From Acinetobacter pecorum (GTDB taxonomy: Bacteria; Pseudomonadota; Gammaproteobacteria; Pseudomonadales; Moraxellaceae), in contig NZ_JACSPT010000011.1 of assembly GCF_014837015.1 (NCBI RefSeq), forward strand, positions 1 to 64,000: a stretch of 64,000 bases of DNA. The letters are read 5' to 3'. The position numbers and the translations under genes were made by a program. Numbering within the stretch: the stretch's first letter is position 1; the number at the start of each line of letters is the position of its first letter. The notes below the pieces were generated by a model, which was not told the origin of the DNA, made no database searches, and saw only the letters and a program-made list of their open reading frames with translations. Shown here in pieces: positions 1-9,531 of the stretch.

Positions 1-70
1 CAGAAGTGAAACCTCTTAGCGCTGATGGTAGTGTGGGATTACCCATGTGAGAGTAAGTCATCGCCAGCTC
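1..70 (+). rRNA. rrf: 5S ribosomal RNA, 3' part
   Basis: The first ~70 bases match what I recall of the 3' half of an Acinetobacter 5S rRNA: GAAGTGAAACCTCTTAGCG near the left edge and a 3' end of CATCGCCAGCTC, which would pair with the missing 5' end of the molecule. The gene is cut by the window edge, so the rest of the rRNA operon should lie to the left. A strong terminator follows within 15 bases. The exact 3' end could be a few bases either side. Confidence 0.9.
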
Positions 71-80
71 ATTATTCGAA

Positions 81-114
81 ACACCCCCGGTCTAAAGGCC
101 GGGGGTGTTTTTTT
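81..114 (+). terminator. rRNA operon terminator
   Basis: GC-rich stem ACACCCCCGG / CCGGGGGTGT around a short TCTAAAGG loop, followed by seven T residues. It sits just behind the 5S rRNA end and is the expected intrinsic terminator of the rRNA operon. Confidence 0.9.
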
Positions 115-275
115 AGGCCTGGAGTTTAGTCGAAAGCTTAGTCACTCATTCTTTATTAAAATAAATTCTATTTATAATTTTTAAAATATATCTATTTACT
201 TTTCTATGCTGAATTTAGACCAGAAACTCTGTATCTTGATGTTAATTTGGACAATAAATCAGTATGGAGAAGATA

Positions 276-1454
276 ATGTTATCGCAATTTAAAATAAAAA
301 TTTTACTTAGTTGCTGTGCTTTGGCATTTACTGCCTGTCATGCAGAAAATTCCTCCTCTAGCTCTGAGACTGCTCAACAGACTTCTATAGCTACTCATGC
401 ATCCGATTCAGTCTCTTCAAGCATGCAAAAATATAAGGTTGAACAGGTTGCTCAATTTAATGAACCTTGGGCAATTGCCACCTTAAATGATGGCCAGCTG
501 CTGATTACTGAGCGTAAAGGAAAATTGCAGCTCTTTGATCCCAAAAATAAGAAAAAAATCGAGGTGAAAGGCATACCTCAGGTTGCGTATGGAGGCCAAG
601 GCGGCTTAGGTGAAATTGCTTTACATCCAGATTTTGTAAAGAATCAGTGGGTATATCTGAGTTATGCTGAAAAGGGTCAAGGTGGATATGGTGCTGTGGT
701 TGTTCGTGGCAAACTTGATTTGAGCCAGCCTACCCCCCAACTGAAACAGATTAAACGGATCTGGACTCAAGTTCCCAAATTTTCGGGTCAGGGGCATTAT
801 GCGCATCGAATAGTGTTTGGGCCGGATGGCAAGTTATGGATCAGTTCGGGGGAGCGTCAGCAATTTGATCCTGCACAGGACATGCAATCCAATGCCGGTA
901 AAATTATTCGCCTGAATGATGATGGTTCAATTCCTGCCGATAATCCCTTTATGAATCAGGGTAAAATTGCCCAGCAGGTTTGGAGTCTTGGACATCGTAA
1001 TCCTCTGGGAATGGCGTTTGATCCCAAAGGGCAGCTTTGGGTCATTGAAATGGGACCGAAAGGCGGTGATGAACTGAACAAGATTATCAAGGCTAAAAAT
1101 TATGGCTATCCTTTAGTATCAAATGGCGATCATTATGATGGCAAGCCCATTCCTGACCACAGTACCCGTCCTGAATTCGAAGCTCCGGCACTGGACTGGA
1201 CACCAGTAATTTCTCCTTCAGATTTGCTGTTTTATACTGCGAATATCTTCCCACAATGGAAAAATAAGGCAATTGTAACCGGTTTGTCTTCCAAGGCAAT
1301 CGTGATTGTAGATACCACTCAGACCCCAGTAAAAGAAATCCAGCGTCTGAATATGAAAGAACGGATTCGTGGGGCTGCCCAGGCAGAGGATGGTTCGTTA
1401 TGGGTCATTGAGGATGGTCCGCAAGTCAACCTGTTAAAAATGACAGCACCTTAA
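276..1454 (+). CDS. PQQ-dependent aldose sugar dehydrogenase, lipoprotein
   Basis: Soluble PQQ-type sugar dehydrogenase of the Asd/YliI (GSDH) beta-propeller family, which oxidises aldoses in the periplasm with PQQ as cofactor. Seen: family blocks GGQGGLGEIALHPDF (~105-119), HRIVFGPDGKLWISSGER, NAGKIIRLNDDGS and GHRNPLGMAFDP, then GPKGGDELN. About 392 residues, close to E. coli YliI and shorter than the secreted GdhB of Acinetobacter. The N-terminus is a lipoprotein signal with lipobox FTAC (Cys ~21), so it is probably membrane anchored; a Ser/Thr-rich linker follows. I chose the ATG at 276 because GGAGA lies 5 bases upstream; an in-frame ATG at 264 would put that site inside the gene. Monocistronic. 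The physiological sugar cannot be read from sequence. Confidence 0.85.
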   Translation: MLSQFKIKILLSCCALAFTACHAENSSSSSETAQQTSIATHASDSVSSSMQKYKVEQVAQFNEPWAIATLNDGQLLITERKGKLQLFDPKNKKKIEVKGIPQVAYGGQGGLGEIALHPDFVKNQWVYLSYAEKGQGGYGAVVVRGKLDLSQPTPQLKQIKRIWTQVPKFSGQGHYAHRIVFGPDGKLWISSGERQQFDPAQDMQSNAGKIIRLNDDGSIPADNPFMNQGKIAQQVWSLGHRNPLGMAFDPKGQLWVIEMGPKGGDELNKIIKAKNYGYPLVSNGDHYDGKPIPDHSTRPEFEAPALDWTPVISPSDLLFYTANIFPQWKNKAIVTGLSSKAIVIVDTTQTPVKEIQRLNMKERIRGAAQAEDGSLWVIEDGPQVNLLKMTAP

Positions 1455-1604
1455 TCCGCTTTTTAAAGATATGGGGCTAAGAGAAATATCATCCGGAAAC
1501 TGGAAAATCTCGAGATTGTAAGCTGCCGATGGGCTCTATCTCTGATTTCAGGTTGATGTCTAATACTGAGAAATGACTATTCAAGCCAAAACAAATCGTT
1601 TAAA

Positions 1605-1637
1605 ACAAAAAAGCCTCAACATCCTGTTGAGGCTTTT
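1605..1637. terminator. bidirectional terminator
   Basis: Stem GCCTCAAC / GTTGAGGC with loop ATCCT, flanked by an A-rich run on the left and TTTT on the right, so it can end transcription from both sides. A degenerate look-alike (TCAAC-GTCCT-GTTGA) lies about 60 bases further right without a good T-tract. Confidence 0.8.
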
Positions 1638-1700
1638 CTGGATTTGCTTCTCAGATCTGACTCCTGTCTAATCTGTCAACGTCCTGTTGATTTGCGCTTT

Positions 1701-1799
1701 TTATTGTTGTGGTATCGCTTTGCAGACTTTCTGTCTGTCTATGCATTCACTATAGCCTTGCAGAAAATTAAGGTATAGCCGCCAAATACCGCGCTGCAT
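1701..1799 (-). other. possible small ORF or gene remnant, 32 codons
   Basis: Between the terminator and the broken reductase gene the minus strand has a frame reading MQRGIWRLYLNFLQGYSECI and on to a C-terminal KAIPQQ stop. The frame is open for about nine more codons upstream of the ATG without a start. The composition (aromatics, two Cys, mixed charge) looks protein-like, but no ribosome binding site is visible. It may be a small protein or the tail of a decayed gene. I recognise no family. Confidence 0.2.
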
Positions 1800-1833
1800 G
1801 TAGGCTAAAACGTACAGGATTTCCGTCTAATCA

Positions 1834-2376
1834 TTAGGCACTGACATACCGAATCAGTTTATCTACAGCAGCTTTTAAATTTTTATTATCGAATTCATTG
1901 CCCTGGAAGGAATAATCTTTGTTCCGTGCAAAAATATCCCGAATTTCGATGACAGCATTAGTATCCACCAGTCCAAGCTGAGTACCCACTTGACGAATCT
2001 GGTCAATTGAACGTGAGCCATTGGTCGCGCCATAACCAATATAAGCTGCCGGTTTGCCCTGCCATTCCTTGCCGAGATAGTCCAGGGCATTTTTCAGAGC
2101 TGGACTATAGCCATGATTATACTCAGGCGTGACAAAAATAAAGGCATCTCCAAGCGCAATCTTGTCTGCCCACTCTTACTGTTTGGGCTGATCATAAATC
2201 CCGGTCAGGGGAGGATGAGCGCCAGCAAATAGCGGAAGATCCCATTCTTTTAAATCGACAATTTCAGTTTCCAAAGTGCTAAAGGTATAACTTTTAATTT
2301 CCTGCAGTACCCAATGCGCCACTTTAATTGCAGTACGCCCCTCACGCACGCTCCCAACCACAATATAAATTTTCAT
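1834..2376 (-). pseudogene. NADPH-dependent FMN reductase, broken by a nonsense codon
   Basis: Flavodoxin-like NAD(P)H:FMN/quinone reductase family (PF03358: ChrR, YieF). The N-terminal part reads MKIYIVVGSVREGR, the usual nucleotide-binding start, and the downstream half contains TPEYNHGYSPALKNALDYL and KEWQGKPAAYIGYG. Codon 67 is TAA (2176-2178) between DQPKQ and EWADK; the frame is otherwise intact over 180 codons to the TAA at 1834. A single C-to-T change from CAA would explain it. Without readthrough only a 66-residue fragment lacking most of the fold is made. The rest has not decayed, so the loss is recent or a sequencing error. No operon partner is evident. Confidence 0.85.
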
Positions 2377-2463
2377 ATTTAGTCCTTTTTCAGGGTCTTA
2401 ATCATCAAATTAAATTAATTAGATTTCAGAAAGGTGACTAGACATGATTTGTATCCGGAACAT

Positions 2464-2490
2464 AAAAAAAGCTCCCGAAGGAGCTTTTTT
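2464..2490 (-). terminator. terminator of the ribF-ileS-lspA-fkpB group
   Basis: Stem GCTCC / GGAGC with CGAA loop between runs of seven A and six T. It lies 24 bases after the fkpB stop and serves the minus strand; it could also stop plus-strand transcription. Confidence 0.85.
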
Positions 2491-2513
2491 AAATCAGTCA
2501 ATTAGTTGAAACT

Positions 2514-2996
2514 TTACATCAGTTTAACGCCTTGCTGGCCAGCAGGTGTCACTTTAAAGATTTCCACTTCAAAGGTGATGTTCTTGCCTGCCAATGGATG
2601 GTTAAAGTCCACTTCGGTAATATCATCATTGACTGATCTGACTACGCCATACAGGGTGGCCTTGGCTTTGTCTTCAAACTCGATCATGTGACCTTCGATC
2701 GGACGTTCTCCGAATTTTACCGTGTCAAATTTCTGGATGTTTTCTGGATTCCATGGCCCAAAAGCATCTTCTGGTGGCAGGCTGACCGTGCGACGGTCAC
2801 CGGCACGTAAGCCAATCAGTGCTTTTTCAAAACCAGGCAGTAGATTGCCATCGCCAATCACCAGGCTGACTGGTTCTTCACGGCTACGGGTATTATCAAT
2901 TTCCACGCCATTTTCGATTGCGACAGAAAAGTGCAGCTCGACTTTAGAACCGTCTGCAACCCGGGTTTCTTCGTTGGGATGAATAAAATCAGTCAT
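2514..2996 (-). CDS. fkpB: FKBP-type peptidyl-prolyl cis-trans isomerase
   Basis: FKBP-family prolyl isomerase of the SlpA/FkpB/SlyD-like branch, a cytoplasmic folding helper. Seen: DGSKVELHFSVAIENG at the start of the fold, NLLPGFEKALIGLRAGDRR, PPEDAFGPWNPENI (the acidic-proline loop typical of SlpA) and a C-terminal DFNHPLAGKNITFEVEI. At 160 residues it matches the family (~150). Its start overlaps the end of lspA by 8 bases, so the two are translationally coupled; the order ribF-ileS-lspA-fkpB is the same as in E. coli. The physiological substrate is not known. Confidence 0.92.
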   Translation of the reverse strand: MTDFIHPNEETRVADGSKVELHFSVAIENGVEIDNTRSREEPVSLVIGDGNLLPGFEKALIGLRAGDRRTVSLPPEDAFGPWNPENIQKFDTVKFGERPIEGHMIEFEDKAKATLYGVVRSVNDDITEVDFNHPLAGKNITFEVEIFKVTPAGQQGVKLM

Positions 2997-3528
2997 GTTG
3001 TGCTTGCGCCCGTTGAATTCGATGTTTTTCTAAGAAAAAGGTATCAATCAGCATCAGAATAGTACCTATAGTAATGGCACTGTCTGCAATATTGAAAGCA
3101 GGGAAGTGGCTGTTCTGGTAATACACATGAATAAAATCGACCACATAGCCAAGGCTGATCCGGTCGATTAAATTACCGATGGCACCGCCCAGAATCAGGG
3201 CTATCGCCAGCGGCAAGATTTTCATGTCTTTTGGCATACGCATCAGCCAAAACACGAAGACCACAGACACTAAACCTGCCAGTGAAGTAAAGAAATAGCG
3301 TTGCCAACCACCGGCATCGGACAGAAAACTAAAGGCAGCGCCATAGTTATGTAGCAGTGTCCAATTTAAAAAGGGCAGTACAGGAACAGGATCTGCATAA
3401 TTCAGATTTGTTACTGCAATCCATTTGGTCCATTGATCCAGAATGATCGCCAGAATGGCCAGTCCAATCCACCATAAATTATGTGGATAGAACTGGAATA
3501 AGCCCTTTTTCGTGTGGGTATTAGGCAT
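2989..3528 (-). CDS. lspA: lipoprotein signal peptidase II
   Basis: Inner-membrane aspartyl protease that removes the signal peptide from diacylated prolipoproteins. 179 residues, four predicted membrane segments (about 17-35, 70-90, 97-115 and 140-160). Conserved blocks are seen: [10 protein letters not shown] near the first segment, [31 protein letters not shown] and [14 protein letters not shown], which carry the two catalytic aspartates of the family (in VVDFI and in NIADS). It overlaps ileS by 8 bases upstream and fkpB by 8 bases downstream. Several lipoproteins in this window would be its substrates. Confidence 0.97.
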   Translation of the reverse strand: MPNTHTKKGLFQFYPHNLWWIGLAILAIILDQWTKWIAVTNLNYADPVPVLPFLNWTLLHNYGAAFSFLSDAGGWQRYFFTSLAGLVSVVFVFWLMRMPKDMKILPLAIALILGGAIGNLIDRISLGYVVDFIHVYYQNSHFPAFNIADSAITIGTILMLIDTFFLEKHRIQRAQAQHD

Positions 3529-6367
3529 ACTTTCTCTCTTCGCCTTGGCCTGTAGGAAGGTTAATGATACAACGGCCGCATAGTCCCGGATGTGAGCTAT
3601 GTGTATTCACATCTGGAAGAACATGCCAGCAGCGTACACATTTTTCGCCATCTGCCGCAGAAACTTTCACGTGAAGACCTTCAAGATCAGATGCTTCACC
3701 TTGAGCTGCATCAAACTCATTCACCAGCACTTGTGACGTAATCAATACGAAACGAAGTTCGTCACCCAGTTTATCAAGTACCGCTTTCAGTTCGTTCGAC
3801 GCCCAAAGTTCAACTTTGGCTGACAAGTTGGAACCCACTGTTTTCGCAGTACGCGCTGTCTCGATAAACTTGTTCACCGCAGATTTCACCGCAATCAGGG
3901 TTTGCCATTCCGTTTCTGTCACGATGTTGGCTTCAGTCGCTACAGGAATGTCATACCATTCCGCAGTAAACACATATTTCTCTGTTTGTTCAGGAATTAA
4001 TGGCCAAGCTTCTTGTGCTGTGAAGCTCAAGATCGGTGCCATCCAGCGAACAAATGCCTGTACCAGGTGATACAACGCAGTTTGTGCAGAATGACGTGCT
4101 TGTGAGTCTGCTTTGGTGGTGTACTGACGGTCTTTGATGATGTCGAGGTAGAAACCACCCAGGTCATTGATACAGAAGTTAGTCAAGGCGCTGGTGACGA
4201 TATGGAAGTTCATATCTTCATAGGCTTGCTGAACAGTTTTCTGTACCTCAGCTGCACGTTGCAGGATGTATTGATCCAGTGCAATCAACTGATTTACAGG
4301 CAATGCATCGGTAGACGGTTTGAAGCCATTCAGGTTCGCCAACAAGAAACGAAGCGTGTTACGGATACGACGGTAACCATCAGAGGCACGGCTAAAGATT
4401 TCCTTACCAGCCGTCATTTCATAACGGTAATCCGCAGAGGCGATCCAGAAACGTAAGCCATCTGCACCCATATCTTTAATGATGTCTTGCGGTGTGATGA
4501 CGTTACCGATCGACTTAGACATCTTGCGGCCTTTTTCATCGACCACGAAACCGTGGGTCAGCAGACCTTTATATGGCGCACGTTCATTGATCGCAATCGA
4601 CGTTAACAATGAAGACTGGAACCAGCCACGGTGCTGGTCAGAACCTTCAAGGTACAAATCAGCAGGATCAGTCAGTTCTTCACGTTCACGCAGTACCGCA
4701 AAGTGTGTTGTACCCGAGTCAAACCATACGTCCAGCGTATCGCGTACCGCGTTGTAGTGTTCAGCATCATCGCCGATGAACTCAGATGCATCACGGTTGT
4801 ACCAGCCATCAATGCCTTCCTGCTCGATCAGTTTCGCGACTTCTTCGATCAGTTCAGGCGTACGTGGATGTAGCTCATTGGTGTCTTTATGCACGAAGAA
4901 TGGGATTGGCACACCCCAGGTACGTTGACGCGAGATACACCAGTCTGGACGACCTTCGATCATCGCCTGAATCCGGTTTTTACCCCAGTCTGGTACAAAG
5001 CTGATCTCATTTTCGATTGCGTTTAATGCACCTTGACGTAAACCTTTCGCATCCATGCTGATGAACCATTGTGGTGTCGCACGGAAGATAATTGGAGTTT
5101 TATGACGCCAGCAGTGTGGGTAGCTATGTTTGATGACGACATGTGCCCAAAGCTTGCCTGCTCCAGTCAAGGTTTCAATAATTTTGGGGTTGGCTTTGTA
5201 GATATGCTCGCCTGGAAAGATTGGCGAGGTTGGTAAATACACACCATTTCCGCCGACCGGGTTGTCTACTTTAAGGTTATAAATCAGGCCAACTTTATAA
5301 TCGTCTACACCATGGCCCGGTGCGGTATGAACGGCACCTGTACCACTGGTTGCAATCACGTGTTCACCCAAAATAACGGGAACTTGACGGTCGGCAATTA
5401 AAGGGTGTTGTAATTGTAAGTTTTCAAGTTTGCTACCAGTAAAGTCAGCAAGGACTTCAAATGCTTCAAAGCCATAACGCTCAGAGGCAGATTGAACCAG
5501 ATCTTTTGCTAAAATCAGGTTTTGTGCAACCTTGTTTTCGCCTGTTGCTTTCACCAGTTGGTATTCAATCTCTGCATGCAGGGCAACGGCCTGGTTGGCA
5601 GGTAGCGTCCAAGGTGTCGTGGTCCAGATCACGATGTCTGTTGAATCGGTAACGGTTACACCCAAGCGTGTAGATAAGTCAGCTAAATCTACAACGGTAA
5701 AACCCACATCAATCGCGTCGGATTTTTTATCTTCGTATTCAACTTCTGCTTCAGCCAGAGATGAACCACAGTCCAGACACCAGTTCACCGGTTTCAGACC
5801 AGGTTCGATATGGCCGGCTTTGGCAATGGCACCCAGTGAACGTACGATATCCGCTTCCTGTTTGAAGTTCATGGTCAGGTACGGATTGTCCCAGTCCCCG
5901 AACACGCCCATACGTACGAAGTCTTTCTTCTGTAATTCAACTTGTGTGTAGGCATATTCACGGCAGGCTTTACGGAAAGTTGAAGCATCGACTTTCACGC
6001 CGACTTTGCCGACTTTCTCTTCGACTTTCAGTTCAATTGGCAGACCATGACAGTCCCAGCCCGGTACATACGGCGCATCAAACCCGTCCATGACCCGGCT
6101 TTTGATAATGATGTCTTTTAAAACTTTATTGACTGCATGGCCCAAATGGATCTGACCATTGGCATAAGGAGGGCCGTCATGAAGCACGTATTTTTTCTTG
6201 CCAATACGCGATGCACGAATCTGCTGATAAATGTTGTCGGCATACCACTCTTCTAACCATTTCGCTTCACGTACTGCCAAATTTGCCTTCATTGCAAAGT
6301 CAGTACCTGGGAGGTTCAGCGTGGCTTTATAGTCCACTGCATTTTCAGGAGTTTGCTTATCGCTCAT
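3521..6367 (-). CDS. ileS: isoleucyl-tRNA synthetase
   Basis: Class I aminoacyl-tRNA synthetase that charges tRNA-Ile and edits mischarged valine. 948 residues, the usual bacterial size. Seen: signature [12 protein letters not shown] (~66-77), the editing-domain stretch [17 protein letters not shown], the KMSKS loop ([10 protein letters not shown], ~610) and a C-terminal zinc site with two CxxC pairs (EKCVRCW and GLCGRC). This zinc-containing, full-length type is the normal chromosomal IleS. It lies between ribF and lspA in a conserved minus-strand operon; the gap to ribF is 65 bases. Confidence 0.98.
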   Translation of the reverse strand: MSDKQTPENAVDYKATLNLPGTDFAMKANLAVREAKWLEEWYADNIYQQIRASRIGKKKYVLHDGPPYANGQIHLGHAVNKVLKDIIIKSRVMDGFDAPYVPGWDCHGLPIELKVEEKVGKVGVKVDASTFRKACREYAYTQVELQKKDFVRMGVFGDWDNPYLTMNFKQEADIVRSLGAIAKAGHIEPGLKPVNWCLDCGSSLAEAEVEYEDKKSDAIDVGFTVVDLADLSTRLGVTVTDSTDIVIWTTTPWTLPANQAVALHAEIEYQLVKATGENKVAQNLILAKDLVQSASERYGFEAFEVLADFTGSKLENLQLQHPLIADRQVPVILGEHVIATSGTGAVHTAPGHGVDDYKVGLIYNLKVDNPVGGNGVYLPTSPIFPGEHIYKANPKIIETLTGAGKLWAHVVIKHSYPHCWRHKTPIIFRATPQWFISMDAKGLRQGALNAIENEISFVPDWGKNRIQAMIEGRPDWCISRQRTWGVPIPFFVHKDTNELHPRTPELIEEVAKLIEQEGIDGWYNRDASEFIGDDAEHYNAVRDTLDVWFDSGTTHFAVLREREELTDPADLYLEGSDQHRGWFQSSLLTSIAINERAPYKGLLTHGFVVDEKGRKMSKSIGNVITPQDIIKDMGADGLRFWIASADYRYEMTAGKEIFSRASDGYRRIRNTLRFLLANLNGFKPSTDALPVNQLIALDQYILQRAAEVQKTVQQAYEDMNFHIVTSALTNFCINDLGGFYLDIIKDRQYTTKADSQARHSAQTALYHLVQAFVRWMAPILSFTAQEAWPLIPEQTEKYVFTAEWYDIPVATEANIVTETEWQTLIAVKSAVNKFIETARTAKTVGSNLSAKVELWASNELKAVLDKLGDELRFVLITSQVLVNEFDAAQGEASDLEGLHVKVSAADGEKCVRCWHVLPDVNTHSSHPGLCGRCIINLPTGQGEERKYA

Positions 6368-6432
6368 GCAAGTCGTCTTCCAATCTAATCAGTTTATGTC
6401 ACTGACACGTTTTACAATAAAAATATGGGATA

Positions 6433-7434
6433 TTAAAAGGGAAAAGTGGGGTGATTTCGACGAAACTCAAGCAGTTTCTCGACATCATCATCAATTCCGG
6501 CTTTTAGCGCTTCAAGCGAAGGATAGTCCTTTTCGCCATGTAAATAGTTTAAGAACGTCACCCGCATCAACAGGCCATACAGGTTAGCAGAAACATCTGG
6601 AAAATGTACTTCTAATCGCCATTCCGGATGCGCTTGTTTAATGGCTGGACGGGTGCCGACATGACCTGCCCCAAACAGGGCCGTCGGTTCATAGCCTGGA
6701 ATACCTGTTTGCGTTGGAGTATCAGCTTTTACCTTGTCTTTTAAGGATAAGGTTTCGCAAATAACATCAACTCCATAAATCCCCTTCAGGCAGGGCTTAT
6801 GACGGTTGAGGCGGATATTGATGGTCGGAAAATCAAGGGTTCGACCAATCTGATCGCCATATTGTACCCGCCCGGTAATACTGTAAGGACGGCCCAGCAG
6901 CTGTGCGGCCAGAGCCAGATCACCTGCGAGCAAAGTCTGGCGAATCCGGGTAGAACTGACCCGTTCACCATCCAGAGCAATGGTATTTAAATTGGTGACT
7001 TCAAAGCCATAATTGCGGAGAAATTCGCTGTTACCCTGGCGGTTTTTGCCAAAGTGAAAATCATCACCCAAGACCAGATGCTGCGCATTGAGTTTTTCTT
7101 TTAAAATATCGGCAAAGGCTTCTGCGGTCAGGCTGCGAAAGCTATGGTCAAATTTTGCCACTGCAATATAGTCCACACCCAGTTCAGTCAGGTATTCGAC
7201 TTTTTCACGCAGTGATGAAATACGCGGTGGCGCTTCATAACCTTTAAAGTATTCAAGCGGTTGTGGCTCGAAAATCATCACTACAGATTTTAAACCCTGT
7301 GCTTTGGCCACCTGTTGCAGCTGACGGATCATGGCCTGATGACCTAAATGCACGCCGTCAAAATTACCGATAGTCACGGCAGTTTTGGGTAACTTGGAAT
7401 GAGACGCTAAAGCATTTAGACGGAGCAGCTGCAT
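6433..7434 (-). CDS. ribF: bifunctional riboflavin kinase / FAD synthetase
   Basis: Makes FMN from riboflavin and then FAD from FMN and ATP. Seen: the N-terminal nucleotidyltransferase-like FAD synthetase module with TIGNFDGVHLGHQAMI (~20-35) and DDFHFGKNRQG, SSTRIRQTLLAGD, then the C-terminal flavokinase with GRPYSITGRVQYGDQIGRTL, DFPTINI and GIYGVDV, ending in a long helix. About 333 residues. I take the ATG at 7434; a TTG two codons upstream is also possible and neither has a clear ribosome binding site. First gene of the ribF-ileS-lspA-fkpB group. Confidence 0.96.
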   Translation of the reverse strand: MQLLRLNALASHSKLPKTAVTIGNFDGVHLGHQAMIRQLQQVAKAQGLKSVVMIFEPQPLEYFKGYEAPPRISSLREKVEYLTELGVDYIAVAKFDHSFRSLTAEAFADILKEKLNAQHLVLGDDFHFGKNRQGNSEFLRNYGFEVTNLNTIALDGERVSSTRIRQTLLAGDLALAAQLLGRPYSITGRVQYGDQIGRTLDFPTINIRLNRHKPCLKGIYGVDVICETLSLKDKVKADTPTQTGIPGYEPTALFGAGHVGTRPAIKQAHPEWRLEVHFPDVSANLYGLLMRVTFLNYLHGEKDYPSLEALKAGIDDDVEKLLEFRRNHPTFPF

Positions 7435-7641
7435 GGGCAAATCAAGTGCTTAGAAATTTCGAGAGGCTATATATTGCCATAATCTCAGCGTTTCGTCTTG
7501 TTGTTGTGTTTTTAGACAATAAAATTAATGCAATGATGAATCTATAATCAGTTAAATTGATAATAAAAATGAATATTAATAAATTTAATTTATATTTAAT
7601 TATTCGTATGATGGTTCTAACATCCTTTCAGAGTGAAGCTG

Positions 7642-8796
7642 ATGAAAAAGCCATTTGCCGATTTAAATCGAGTTTCTGACCTGATCCGTGAGTTCACACC
7701 GAACTGGTTCACAGTAACCATGGGTACCGGTATTGTCGCTTTAATCATAGCAGAATCTCCGCTGGCATCTGAGCTTTTCTGGCAAATGGGTGCCGGGCTT
7801 TGGCTTTTGAATATCATCTTATTTGTTGCTTTCCTGAGTCTTTATGCGCTGCGCTGGATTTATTACCCAGTTGAAGCCAAACAGATTTTTCAGCATCCAA
7901 ATATGAGTTTATTTTTGGGTGCAATCCCGATGGGGCTTGCCACAATCATCAATGGCTTTCTTAAATTTGGTATTGTTCAAATGGGCGATATTGCCGTACA
8001 GATTGCAGGACTACTTTGGTATGTCGATGTGGCACTTGCAGTTATGATTGCGTGGGCCGTGCCATTTTTTATGTATAGCCGGCAGAAGCATGAGTTTAAA
8101 AGCATGACAGCAGTGTGGTTGCTGCCCATCGTGGCGTGTGAGGTTGCTGCAAGTAGTGGGGGATTGTTGTTGGCCCATCAGGAGCCAACTCAACAGAGCG
8201 TCATGATTCTATTCGGCAGCTATATGCTGTGGGGAATTTCAGTTCTGCCTGCATTTGGAATTCTGAGCATTTTAATGTTGCGTCTGGCTTTACATCAGTT
8301 ACCTGAAAAAGAAATGGCCATTAGCAGTTGGCTTGCCCTTGGGCCAATTGGTACAGGTGCATTGGCATTGTTATTACTGGGTCATCAGGCACCGCAAGTG
8401 TTGGCAGTGATAGATCAATACAGTCTGGGGCTATTTTTAGAACAGGTGGGTATTATGGGTGCCTTAATCCTGCTTGGCTTTGCTGTCTGGTGGTTTGGTA
8501 TCGCCTTATTGACTACCTTATCTCATGCCAGAAAGCAGTTGCCCTTTAACTTGGGCTGGTGGGGACTCACCTTTCCAATCGGTGTATTTACTTTGGCGAT
8601 ATTTAATCTAGCTGCCGCACTAGAGCTTCAATTTTTATATGCGGTTGCTTATGCACTGGGAGGTGTATTAGTCATGTTATGGATACTGGTTGCAACTAAA
8701 ACGGCAGCGGGTTTTTACCATGGAAATTTAATCTTTTCACCTTGCCTTAAACAGTATTTGCAAAACCAGCAAATTGCGAAGGCCACAGAAAAATAA
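7642..8796 (+). CDS. TDT-family (TehA/SLAC1-like) transporter
   Basis: Ten-helix membrane protein of the tellurite-resistance/dicarboxylate transporter (TDT) family, which includes Mae1 malate carriers, TehA and SLAC1 anion channels. Seen: REFTPNWFTVTMGTGIVALI at the N-terminus, the usual first-helix signature, followed by about ten hydrophobic stretches and a C-terminal WGLTFPIGVFTLAIF. About 384 residues. The ATG at 7642 is chosen over a GTG three codons earlier because a GAGTGAAG stretch sits just upstream. An AT-rich gap of 200 bases separates it from divergent ribF. Substrate (C4-dicarboxylate, sulfite or another anion) is not decidable here. Confidence 0.8.
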   Translation: MKKPFADLNRVSDLIREFTPNWFTVTMGTGIVALIIAESPLASELFWQMGAGLWLLNIILFVAFLSLYALRWIYYPVEAKQIFQHPNMSLFLGAIPMGLATIINGFLKFGIVQMGDIAVQIAGLLWYVDVALAVMIAWAVPFFMYSRQKHEFKSMTAVWLLPIVACEVAASSGGLLLAHQEPTQQSVMILFGSYMLWGISVLPAFGILSILMLRLALHQLPEKEMAISSWLALGPIGTGALALLLLGHQAPQVLAVIDQYSLGLFLEQVGIMGALILLGFAVWWFGIALLTTLSHARKQLPFNLGWWGLTFPIGVFTLAIFNLAAALELQFLYAVAYALGGVLVMLWILVATKTAAGFYHGNLIFSPCLKQYLQNQQIAKATEK

Positions 8797-8900
8797 GAAT
8801 GCAATTCCTTGTATGACTAAGTATTTAAAATGATGCAACTCAGGCTGCCTTGCGCTGCTGTTTTATGGTATATCACTGCCATATAGCGCAGGAGACGATT

Positions 8901-9467
8901 GTGAGTCAAGAAATTGCATTAATTATGGCACTTCCGAATGAGTCCAAAGGCTTGTTTGAAGCAGAAGGTATTGAAGTACATTACAGCGGGATTGGCAAAA
9001 TTAATGCAGCCTTTAAAGCCTTTGAAGTGATTCAGAAGACGGGTTGCACTACCTTACTGAACCTGGGTACAGCAGGGAGTACTCATTTTAATGCACATGA
9101 ACTGATTGAAGTGAGCCAGTTTGTACAGCGTGATATGGATGTTTCACCACTCGGTTTTGAAATCGGCGTTACGCCGATGGATCATCATTTCCCGGGTGCT
9201 ATTGAGCTGGAATCGTTCTTTGAACATTTGCCGAAAGGGATTTGCGGGACAGGTGATAGTTTTGAAACCAGCATGTCGAAAGTCACGTGTAATCTGGTTG
9301 ATATGGAAGGCTATGCTTTGGCAAAAGTCTGTAAAAAACTGGGTGTTCGCCTGATTTCAGTCAAATATATCAGTGATGGTGCCAATGAAACTGCGCATCT
9401 GGACTGGGAAGAGAATCTGTTGCTGGGTGCGAGGAAGTTATTAGATTTATATCGAATGGTAAAATAA
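8901..9467 (+). CDS. MTA/SAH nucleosidase-like protein
   Basis: Member of the purine nucleoside phosphorylase / MTA-SAH nucleosidase superfamily. Seen: EIALIMALPNES at the N-terminus, YSGIGKINAA, LLNLGTAGS, NLVDMEGYALAKV (the conserved Met-Glu that binds the ribose) and VKYISDGAN, where the Asp is the family's catalytic acid. At 188 residues it is shorter than E. coli Mtn (~232). I chose the GTG at 8901 because GGAG lies six bases upstream; the longer in-frame start would add residues with no family resemblance. Probably hydrolyses 5'-methylthioadenosine, adenosylhomocysteine or a related nucleoside; the exact substrate is unknown. Confidence 0.75.
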   Translation: MSQEIALIMALPNESKGLFEAEGIEVHYSGIGKINAAFKAFEVIQKTGCTTLLNLGTAGSTHFNAHELIEVSQFVQRDMDVSPLGFEIGVTPMDHHFPGAIELESFFEHLPKGICGTGDSFETSMSKVTCNLVDMEGYALAKVCKKLGVRLISVKYISDGANETAHLDWEENLLLGARKLLDLYRMVK

Positions 9468-9531
9468 AAGGGAGGCTTAAGTTTGCTCGGCGACCATAGG
9501 AGCTATGGCCGTATGCCAATCATAAGTGTGC

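Noticed and set aside
7441..7641. Considered as an FMN riboswitch because ribF is adjacent.
   Set aside because: The region is simple AT-rich sequence without the conserved riboswitch core, and FMN riboswitches normally precede ribB or transport genes.
9485..9510. Sequence GCTCGGCGACCATAG resembles the 5' end of a 5S rRNA.
   Set aside because: The match stops after about 15 bases and runs into a separate CCATAG/CTATGG hairpin; no rRNA, tRNA or terminator context. Probably chance.
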